From Rhipidocladum racemiflorum (taxonomy: Eukaryota; Streptophyta; Magnoliopsida; Poales; Poaceae), in contig CM070573.1 of NCBI GenBank assembly GCA_036346355.1, forward strand, positions 20,010,001 to 20,074,000: 64,000 nucleotides of DNA, written 5' to 3'. A program made the translations under genes and the position numbers. Of the stretch, positions 55,370 to 64,000 are shown one piece after another. The notes beneath the pieces are model-generated. The model saw only the letters and a program-made list of their open reading frames with translations. It had not been told where the DNA came from and did not search any database. Position 1 is the stretch's first letter. Each line of letters starts with the position of its first letter.

Positions 55370-56682
55370 GAAGCAATCACGGGATGGGTTTCTTCTATGT
55401 CAGATGGACCTTGCCAGCCGACGGCAATGGCATATGTAAATTAAAATAGAGGGGGTGCTAAAGTCTAATTTACGCCTCTCGAGTTTTTGCCACGTGAACT
55501 ATACCATCCAAATGCAATCAAAATTCATAATTCTACAGTCCTAAGTCCTAACGATTCCGTATCCCATACTAAATGCTTCATTGACTTCAAACAAGCAACC
55601 AAAGTAAATGAATCGCCTAGTTCTATTGCATAATTGACAATTCTAAGATATTTTGAATGAATTATTGTCGATGATTCCAAATACGATTTTAGCACTTGCA
55701 AATTACCACACATGTCAATCATTATATGTAGGTCCATAATTAGATGAGAAGGATTTTGATTGAAAAATATCAATGCAGAATTCGCTCCATCTTCTACAAA
55801 CCTATGAACAAATTAACATACTTCTACGTAGTGGTTCAGTTGTTGAGTGTGTTAGTGGTGATTTGGTTCAACCAATTCAGTGACATGGCCTGCTCATCAA
55901 TGTTCACATCCGGTCTACTACATGGGCTGAACAGTCCAACCTTTCTCCCCAACTCATCTTCAACCTCTAAACAGCCGCCTTCCTCACCTCCATGGGTGAC
56001 ATCCGTCCAAAACTTGCTCCCCTAACCTTCAAAACCATAGGCAACGACGACGACTGTGGGCGGCCGAGTTCGTTCTGGGACGTTAAATAGAGGTGATGTT
56101 TCCGGCGGCCGGCGGCATGACAGTGGCCACCGCAATGGATGTAAACCAGTATCCATGAAAATATGAAACCGGCAGAGCTCTCATACGCAGGCCAAAATCA
56201 TAAAATGTGTGTATCTTGCGTAATATCCTCTGTAAATTCCAAACTTGAGAAACGCGCGCAATGAGAGCCAGAATATTGTGAAAATGAGTTGCAACTTGCA
56301 AACAGTAATCTTACTACATTTACTTTGCGCTAAATTTTACAGCACCTGTGACACGGGGCTCGGTGAAGTGTGAACCACACCGATTACTACATTCAGCAGG
56401 AGCAAGGGTAAGAGGCAGTACCCTGCAATCGCTAAGCTTCGGATGAGTGCGCGTCATCGGCATACAGCTCGGTATATTTGGCGCAATCATCGGTTAAAAA
56501 TCGAACATACTACAACTTCCTATCTTTCCACGAGCCCAGCATGTTCGCCTCCTTTCAGGTTTCACCATTCAATCTTAAAACAACTGAAGGGGATTGGCCC
56601 AAGAGTGCGGCGTTCTCTCCAACCTTCTGCTATTTCAAGTTTCAACCACCGTTCTGAAGTACGATATATATCTGCAAGGCCT
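55370..56682. other. Intergenic DNA and likely 3' UTR of the NusB-family gene
   Basis: No convincing coding frame. The segment nearest the gene (about 56300-56682) is a candidate 3' untranslated region. The end of the transcript could not be fixed. No repeat with clear ends was seen. Confidence 0.4.
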
Positions 56683-59600
56683 TCACGCTTTTGATTCAGC
56701 TGGCTGACTAGTGCCAATGTTCATGTGATCCTTTACAAATGTTCGAAGGCACCCGTTGATTACCCGAGGAGCACCTCCGTCACAAAACCGTTTTGCCAGA
56801 TCTACTGCCTGAACAACAATGGACATGAGCGAGAGATATTTTATATTGCTTATATGCTCAAACTAAAAACATGCGGAACATGGAGAGAAAATAATAACCT
56901 CGTTAATAGCAACTTTGTGAGGTGTTCCTTTCGACGTCATCTCTGCCATAGCAATATGAAGAATGCAGAGTTCAAGGATCCTTGCAACAGGTTCGTCCTG
57001 ACCATGCAAATTTTAATGAATCAGGAAAAAATATCGCTGTAGCTCGAATCAGAAAGGAAAATAAAACCAGGTAAGTCAACAATTAGGTGATAATTTGAAT
57101 AGACATAAATTCAGCAAGCAATCTATTATCTATCATATTTTACATTTTCTTTCAGAAAAATTATGTGAGCGAGGGAGTCAACAACTTTTGGTGGAAAATA
57201 ATTAAGATATTTCAATAAAGTAGTTCAAAATTCATGCCAAGCACTTCAATTTCTGTATTGAATCTCACTCATTGTTGGAATGCCTATAAGACATACTATG
57301 CTCTACAGGAAAATCAAGCCCCGTAACAGGGCAGAATAAAACGAATCATGCCCATTTTTTTTAAAAAAATGAGGGACCTGACTCCATCACACTGAACAGT
57401 GGCTAAGCAGTGCCTAAAATGGGTAAAAGCAACGAATGATCCTAAATGTCCACCCAGTCACTTCTGATATGCACCATAGTGCTTGTTTATTAGTGATGAG
57501 ACAAAAGCAACCAAAAAAAGTTTGATGGCACAAAGTAGAAACAAAATGCCTTGGAACTTTCTATTTTGTGATCAGTTCGGGCAAATTTCATAAGGGGCTA
57601 TGGTTTCTACTTTGGACGTTTGATCATATAATGCCTGAACTGATAAACATAAAAGGTTTGCAACCTTCCAATTCTGGGGAACAATTTTATCGATGATATC
57701 GACATGCTGATCCCATCCACTGGCAACAGCCACTAAAATTTCCCGGGCCAACCTGTAATAGTAAATATGTAATTAGAAAGATACTTACAGGAGCTCCAGA
57801 CCTGAATATGCATTAAATAGATATTCACATATATCAAACATGCCTTTAACCAAAAGGGTGATGAGAACGAAACATACCGTAACACAAAATTGTTGTACAC
57901 CAGCTTCGGAGGAGCTGAAAGAACTTCTGCTTCTGAATTACAAGACAACCAACCTTATGTCAAATTCTTTGCACGAAAACTAAACATTATTCAAACAAAT
58001 TTTACAAAAATCCATCCAAAATACTCTGATCTTTTTCACAAAATACTGAAAAAGAATGTGTTTAGTAGCATGAGCTATGTATACATTCGAGGTATGCAGA
58101 ACTGATATTGACCTAATGGGTAATTGATTAGCATGCACTACGCAATTTGCCAATTTATGTTGTTTCAAATAACTCCTACTACACTAAACAAAAAAGACGA
58201 ACAATTTTCATGTTCTCAAATAAAATATTCAGTCAAGGTTCTGATTTTAGAAAGGGTCATCCATGCTTAGACTGACACACTACACAGTGTATAATTGAAG
58301 TGTAGCTAAAAATAGAATGGGGTGATCAAAATAAAATGGAGCTTAGGTATAGTAAACGTTGGGGGGGTATAAAAACGTTTGGCATCACAAAAAAATTTCG
58401 AAAGTTTGCCAGCCAACCAGACAATGGGCATGTGTAGATGATATTGGTTTCATGTATCCCTTGAACCTTTGAAGGATTTGGAATTGCACGCCAAGTTCAG
58501 ACTGAAGGCCAAGTTTTACGGTGCACATAATTTTATAGCTCTTCAATTTATGGTCCACTCATTCTCCTAGCTTCAAAGCAGGAAATTCACATCAGTGACT
58601 TGAAGCTGTTCTATCATTTCCTCAGGCTAAATTCACTAACCAATTTATCAAGAACCTATGCTCTCTTTTACTTACGAGCAATGCTTCTATGCTTTTCCTC
58701 CCAATACAAGTTGCACAAATCTTGAAGCAAGCGAAGGGGTAAATAATCCTCATCTAGCTTTCATTAATACTTTAATATTTGTGCAACTTTAAAAAAGAAG
58801 AGCACAGAAGCACCTCTCCTTACTGTTTGGGTATTCCTTGACAAAGTATATAGTTACACACTCGAACTTAAAAGTTAAAAACGTAATACTTAGTTTGTTA
58901 CACACTCGAACTTGCCCAGAAAAAGGTTCAATGAGAAAAAAAACTAAATATACCAAAGTATATAGAATTTTCTAAAAACGATACTGTAAAAAGACACATT
59001 TGCTATACTCAAAAGTGTCCAAAGCATAAAAACACACATTATGTCATTATCCTAGCACCTACAAGGAATAGCCTCACTACCCTAACATTGACTTTGCAAC
59101 AATGAATTGAGTTCTCTAAAAGTTCGCAAGGATAGGATTTGAGATAATCCGGAGAAGTTGTTTTGTTTGCAAATTGCTGCATAGAGCAATCTGACCTTGC
59201 AGTTTGTTTGTGGCAACTCACTCATATCACATATGAGCCATTTTTTCACAAAACTACAGTCAATACAATTAATCTCATAACTCACAACAATATGATCCAG
59301 TTGCATCTTGTGCAATATCCCAAACTTATACCCATAAAGTTGCAGTGCCAGTTTCAATGAGGTTAACATTTTGAAAAATAAGTTCCATGGTCATAATTGA
59401 TACCGTTTGCTGAATCTTTCTCGTTCTGACTCATTAGCTTCTCGGCCTCCTCCTCCGTCCCAACCTCCAGAGGTCCCCCACCGAAGCTCATATGGTTGTA
59501 ACTAAGCAAGCATGCCGTATCGAAAACAAAGCCGGGCTCTGGAGAAATATATAAAAGATGACCAAAATGAGGACCGATAGCAACCGAAATCTTGTACATC

Positions 59601-60487
59601 TAACTAAGGGCAGACATTGGCGGTTGTTCAGTATACTGGTGTTGCAATATTCAGAACTCAAGGCAATTAAGTACTTCCTCCAGTCGTAAATAGTTATCGT
59701 TTTGGATATAGGTGCACTCAAACTTTTAAAACTTTAACTATCAATATCTTTTTAAATATTTAAATTGGATACATGAAAATCATTTGTTGATTTGTCTCGA
59801 AAAGTACTTTTTATAATATTATAATTTTATTAGGTTTTATAAATATATTAAAACAAAAGTTAGTTGTCAAAGCGGTGTTTTAGATATTGTGTCAATATCC
59901 AAAACGACAACTATTTGTAGCAGTAACGAAACGAAGCATGCATCTGAACAAAGAAATTGGACAGTAAACAGTGCTAACGGATTATCAGAGCCCATTGTTG
60001 TGTCTGTTGAAACTATTCGATTCAGCAAGGAATTGAGAGGCGTCCGAAGAAGAGGGCTGACCTCTTCTCGCGGTGACTCTGCGATCGAACAGCCGGACGA
60101 CGTCGGTGCCCTCCAGGCACGCCGCGTAGGAAATCGCCCTGCAACAACGGGCGGCAGCCATAAGCGCAGACCAAGCGAGGAACCAACTACCAAGAACCGA
60201 ACGAGAATCAAAAGCTCATTAGAGAGCACTCACAGCGCGAGCTCGCGGGCGGCACGGGGGCTGCAGAAGCGGCCGGAGCGGTCGACCTTGGCGTGCGCCT
60301 CAACGGCGGGCACGGGCGCCGGCGGCGGCGGGCGCTGCGAGGCGAGCAGCGGCGCTCGGGAGGAGGCGACGGCCCGGGGCGGTGGCAGCAGCGTCCGGGT
60401 GCGCCCCAGGAGACGGTTGGGCCTAGGCGCTTTAATGGAGGACGAAGTGGAGGAGGAGAAGGTGGACACGGCAGCCGGCGCTTCCAT
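56683..60487 (-). CDS. Plastid-type NusB-family (transcription antitermination-like) protein, 7 exons
   Basis: Exons in transcript order are 60487-60234, 60138-60062, 59538-59404, 57932-57878, 57752-57665, 56997-56899 and 56808-56683. GT-AG introns with matching phases give 834 bases, or 277 residues and TGA. The first ~60 residues (MEAPAAVSTFSSSTSSSIKA..., rich in S, P, R, few acids) look like a chloroplast transit peptide. The NusB domain follows: SGRFCSPRAARELAL, ISYAACLEGTDVVRLFDRR, then YVLS/PPKLVYNNFVLRLAREILVAV, WDQHVDIIDKIVPQNWK, EPVARILELCILHIAMAEM, KVAINEAVDLAKRFCDGGAPRVINGCL. The last is the NusB signature (R.L..A..E......P....INE.V.LAK.F......FVNG.L). In bacteria NusB with S10 assists rRNA antitermination. 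In plastids a role in transcription or RNA processing is inferred. An upstream in-frame ATG near 60641 is possible, but the start used gives the better transit peptide. Confidence 0.9.
59674..59923. mobile_element. Stowaway-type MITE, copy 2, in intron 2 of the NusB-family gene
   Basis: 250 bases, ends CTTCCTCCAGTCG and (reverse complement) CTGCTACAAATAG. TA flanks lie at 59672-59673 and 59924-59925. The interior matches copy 1 (48843-49102). It lies between the exons at 59404-59538 and 60062-60138 and should be spliced out. Confidence 0.88.
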
Positions 60488-60641
60488 TCTGTTGGGCGCG
60501 GTGGTGACCGCCGAGGGAGGAGAGGAAGGTGGGGCAGCGACGAGGAGGAGGAGGGATATCGAGGGGATAAGGTGGTTGTTTCCGGGGACGGCGCACGCGG
60601 GCCGGCAGCAAAGCGCCGCCGTCGTTTGAGGCTCTCGCATA

Positions 60642-60647
60642 TGGGCC
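60642..60647. promoter_or_regulatory. TGGGCC (site II-like) motif upstream of the NusB-family gene
   Basis: TGGGCC/GGCCCA lies 155 bases upstream of the chosen start codon, in a GC-rich promoter without an obvious TATA box. Site II motifs are common in plant genes for organellar and translation proteins. Short motif, so weak evidence. Confidence 0.3.
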
Positions 60648-60865
60648 TCATTTCCACGCGGCCGTTTGAGGCTCCCCTCGGCTCGGCCGTCGGCATGGCA
60701 CGTCGCCCCTAGCGAAAAGCCGAAAAGGCTTATTTGGGGCTGTGGATGATGCGAGGAACCGGGATTTCTGCTAGAGTTTGGGCTGCCAACCGGCACGGGC
60801 CCTCTATTCACTGGGCTGTCTGTATGCCCGGCGGAGAGTCCGCGCTGGCTCTTGCTTCTCCCTAA

Positions 60866-61119
60866 GACCATCTCCAACCATATTCCCTTCATTTCATTTC
60901 CTTCCCTGTTCCCATTCCCTTTATTTCCCCTCATCTCCAACAGATTCCCTTTAAAGGGAATTGTATAGGGAAAGGAGAGAGAATCCCTTGCTGGAGGGAA
61001 TGGGAGAGAGAATCCCAGGCTGAAGGGAATCTTTGAAAGGAACCCGTTGAGGTACCAAGGAATGGGAATCCCTTCACGAAGGAAAAATGAGAGGGGAAGG
61101 GACATGGTTGGAGATGGTC
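60866..61119. mobile_element. Tourist-like (PIF/Harbinger) MITE
   Basis: 254 bases with terminal repeats GACCATCTCCAACCAT and its reverse complement ATGGTTGGAGATGGTC, flanked by TAA on both sides (60863-60865, 61120-61122). The TAA duplication is that of Tourist MITEs. The interior is built of 'attccctt' / 'gggaat' repeats that can fold back. It lies upstream of the NusB-family gene. Confidence 0.88.
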
Positions 61120-61138
61120 TAAGGGAAAAGCTTTTGGA

Positions 61139-61875
61139 CTTTTGGGTAAAAATTTCTATGTAGTCTTGAGTTTTTTGAAAGAAAAAAAGGGAGCGCAAGA
61201 GAATAAGAAAAAGGTGCTAGTTGTGCCGCAGCACCAAAATATTTGTGTTCGTGAGTTCTTGTGCTTGACTTTGTTACCATCGTATGTGTGTGCTGATCCA
61301 GAGTAAATAAGTTAAGATCGGGACGTTGAGGAGATGTGTTTGCTGTCCTAATAAGTTGAGTTCGTGGGAGATGTGTCTGGGACGTTGAGGAGATGTGTTC
61401 GCCGTCCTGAGTTATGTCCGTCGAAGATGAGACCATGACGTTGAAGAGTTGTGTTCACCGTCTTGAATTAAGTAAGTTGCGCACAGGATATTGAGTAGAT
61501 GTGTTCGTCATTTTGTGTCAAGTAAAAGTTGGGTAAGTCGTAGTTGAGACCGACTGCTTCAACAAGTTAGAGTTGGTTTAGAAATTAGATATTACAATAT
61601 TAAGGGGGTCAATGTTAGAGTTAATCTTGTGTCTGATCCGGTTAGGATAAGGAGTTCGATTAGGACAAAGAAGTATAATCTTATTTCGTTTCTTAGAGCT
61701 GTAGGTTTGGGTAAAAATTCCTATGTAGTTCTGAGTTTTTTGAAAGCAAGAAGCAAGCAAGAGAATAAGAAAAAGGTGCTAGTTGTACCGCAACACCAAA
61801 ATATTTGTGTTCATGAATTCTTATGCTTTATTTTATTACCATCATACATGTGTGTTGATCAGGCGAAAGCCAACA
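61139..61875 (+). mobile_element. Remnant of a small LTR retrotransposon
   Basis: The 3' LTR is 61614-61875 (TGTTAGAGTTAATC ... GCCAACA), preceded by a polypurine tract attaagggggtcaa (61600-61613). A matching but 5'-truncated LTR copy is at 61139-61300 (gggtaaaaa, gaataagaaaaaggtgctag, caccaaaatatttgtgttc). The 300 bases between are non-coding and contain about four diverged copies of 'ggacgttgaggagatgtgtt'. No gag or pol. It may be a TRIM-like or heavily deleted copia element. Confidence 0.55.
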
Positions 61876-61934
61876 TTAATCACCTTTCAGGCTTTAGCCT
61901 CGATTCCTGTTCTGAATGAGGTCCAAGTGGAGAA

Positions 61935-64000
61935 TGTGACACCACGGAGTGTCGTAATCTTATAAAATGTGGATGTTGAGGTCAAAACATTATAAAATAT
62001 GTAAATGGAGGTTAAAACTTTACGTTATGCCGTTTATAGCGTGTTTTTGGGCCGTTTTCGGGTGTTTGAGCCTCTCCGGGGGACTTTGGGCCTTGGGGGT
62101 TGAGTTGGGCCTCCGGTGGAAGGGTTTGGGCCCAAGGGGGGGACTTTTGGGCAGCCAAATCTGGCCCCCACCCCTTGGTGCGCCCCAAAACTTCCTCTCC
62201 CATGCCCTAGCCGCCACAACTCCATCTCCACCTCCCTTGCTTGCGTGCACCCCTCCCCATGGCTCCCCATTGCTCCCCATTGCTCCTCCACCCCTCCACC
62301 ACCTCTCCACCTCCCTTGCTGCCCCTAGGGGAGTTCTCCACCTCGCTAACTCGAAGATCCATCCATTGGAGCGCTCCGCGACGAGGAGATCCGGCGGGAT
62401 TGGAGCGAGGAAGGAGATCGCGCGAACCGGGAGGAGATCTATTGGGTTTTCGTGCGTCGGGCGAAGGTATGGCCATGGGAATCCTTGGGATTGGTCTAGG
62501 TACTGTTCTTAGGGTGATTATCAAGTTTTTAGATCAATTGGTGGTGTTGGATTTGAGTAATTTGGGTTAGATCTAGATGTTGCCACGTTTCTGTTTTGGG
62601 ACAGCATGAGCAGTCGACCTAGGGTTCACGTTTTCGCCAATTTAGAGTCCGAATATTGTCGTACGGATGTTGAAGAAGTTGTAGATAATTTCATTATATT
62701 TCAGTGGGTATAAATCACGTTAAATTCCGATCAGCCGTTTGAAAGTTATGGCTATTTTACCGAGCATGTTAAAATCTGTGACGCGATTGGAACAGATCAC
62801 GGTAATCTGTAGATTAAACAATTTTAGAGTCCGAATCAGTCTTTCCATATACCTAGATAAAGTTGGGAAATTTCCTAATCTACGCGAGGATGTACTCGTT
62901 TAATTGATTCGGAGTCCCAGAGCCCAAGTTATGCCTTTTGCAAGGCTGCTGTCCCGACGGGACAGAACCTCTGTTTTTAGGTTTTGCGAGTAATTGGCAA
63001 TGTCGGGGTAGATGAGGGTTTGCGTACTGTTTTGTGGATATGATTGTGAGTGTGTGGTACCTATGTGCAGGTGGTGTGACCCCGGGAGTGCCCTCTACTT
63101 CCCGCCAATCCGTTGCCTATGGTTGAGGCAAGTGTGTTGTGATGGATAGCGAGTTGTAGGTTGCTTGTTAAGAATAGATGGAATTGACTATATGATATAT
63201 GATCACTTGCCATGCTTTAATGATTGCCAATGATATGATGAGCATGTTTATTATGTTATGATGACATGTGTTAATATGTAAGTTAAATATGATGTTGGCA
63301 TAATTGCATACATGACATGTTACATGGCCCGGGCGGTGAGAAAGTCATAACTAATCCGGGAAGGTCGGTGAGAAAGTTATGACTAATCCGGAGAGCCAAT
63401 GAGTAAGCCCTACATCATGATTTCATTCACCGCGGTGAACGGAAGCGAGGAGTAGGCACCCTCCATCTTCGGGATGGAAGGGGGGGATAGGGTGCACACC
63501 GACGGGTGTGTACTCAACCATACCGGTATGAGTTTCCAAGGAGACATGAGCATTGCATTACATTGCATACATAATGATGATGATATTGTTAAGTGTTCAT
63601 GAATGAGATGATATACATGATGGGAGATGTTATTGCCATGATATTGTTCTTGTTGTCCATTGCAATATGCTTGCTGAGTTTCGAACTCACGCTTGTGTTT
63701 TCTTGTTGTTTTAGGTACCATGAGAACGGCATGCGGGGAAGGGAAATAGTCACACGCCCACACGTAGCTTCACCATATTGATTCCACAAGTCATTCTTTT
63801 AGTTTGATAATAATTTGCGTGTGATGATCATTGATTTAAGGCTTAGCTTTGCTTTATGAGAGTTTTATTGTCGTTAAGGCTCTAATTATTGCTGTTTTAT
63901 ATGTCTCTCATATTGCCTTATATTGCTATACTGTTGTTGCTCCTTCAATTCATGTTAAAACAAAGGAGATGCTGCCGAAATCTCGGTTTTTAGCATATGC
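61935..64000 (+). repeat. LTR of the element-B family, plus orientation, cut by window end
   Basis: Starts TGTGACACCACGGAGTGTCG and follows the same order of sequence as the reverse complement of 8670-10865 up to ctaaaaaccgagatttcgg. By comparison about 90-130 bases remain outside the window. Whether it is a 5' LTR, 3' LTR or solo cannot be told. The preceding 'gtggagaa' faintly resembles the polypurine end of B. Frames such as that mirrored at 9092-9451 and 63410-63763 are LTR sequence. Confidence 0.8.

Noticed and set aside
56083..56301. Minus-strand ORF downstream of the NusB-family gene
   Set aside because: Short, no domain, and lies beyond the stop codon in the probable 3' flank.
59889..60629. 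246-residue plus-strand ORF
   Set aside because: It is the antisense shadow of exons 1-2 of the NusB-family gene and runs into the Stowaway MITE.
60508..61198. Longer N-terminal extension of the NusB-family protein (in-frame open to 61198)
   Set aside because: The extension would run through the Tourist-like MITE and the promoter. The ATG at 60487 gives a typical transit peptide.
1..64000. CRISPR arrays, tRNA and rRNA genes, bacterial operons, riboswitches
   Set aside because: None seen. The tandem arrays have no spacer structure, and the genome is that of a flowering plant.

Overview
The window is nuclear DNA of a grass, most likely an Oryza-type (rice-like) genome. Two split plant genes with GT-AG introns lie in a sea of nested Ty3/gypsy and copia LTR retrotransposons, with Stowaway, Tourist, hAT and Mutator-type small elements. 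Nothing in it is prokaryotic or organellar. The species cannot be fixed from the sequence alone.

Gene 1 (minus strand, 9..5155) is the TATA-binding protein gene. All eight exons needed for the standard 200-residue plant TBP can be assembled, and only the end of the stop codon lies outside the window. Its promoter has a TATA box at 5295-5302. Intron 1 carries an hAT-like MITE and intron 2 a 1.04-kb Mutator-like (Pack-MULE-type) element. Gene 2 (minus strand, 56683..60487) is a plastid-type NusB-family protein of 277 residues in seven exons, with a Stowaway MITE in intron 2 and a Tourist-like MITE upstream.

Between the genes (about 7.7-48.4 kb) sits a nest. The outermost layer is a Tat-lineage Ty3/gypsy element (called D here) with LTRs at 7704-8402 and 47683-48388. 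Its gag is split, with about 30 kb of other elements in between. From left to right the filling is: the 3' LTR and pol of a minus-strand chromovirus-like element (B); a complete, precisely bounded 11.5-kb chromovirus-like element (A, 13114-24590, TSD aaaac) inserted in B's reverse transcriptase; the rest of B's reverse transcriptase; a 4.5-kb minus-strand LTR (E); the 3' half of a second Tat-lineage element (C) with an antisense gene block, a copia solo LTR (TSD gcaag) and a 72-bp tandem array; and C's 3' LTR. D then resumes with gag, protease, reverse transcriptase, two RNase H domains and integrase, followed by an antisense plant-mobile-domain-like gene and its 3' LTR. Every polyprotein is broken, although D's integrase core is still one open frame.

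Between the nest and gene 2 are a Stowaway MITE, a Helitron-like repeat whose inverted relative lies left of the nest, a gypsy solo LTR with perfect TSD ctcat (50889-54445), and an hAT-like element with an 8-bp TSD. Upstream of gene 2 are a small LTR-element remnant and the beginning of another LTR of B's family, which runs off the window end.

No new biological system with a clear function was found. The most unusual signals are the antisense gene blocks in both Tat-lineage elements, the polypurine-containing 72-bp array, the unmatched LTRs on the two sides of B's pol, the repeated TCG/CTG exchanges between A's two LTRs, and the Helitron-like inverted pair.
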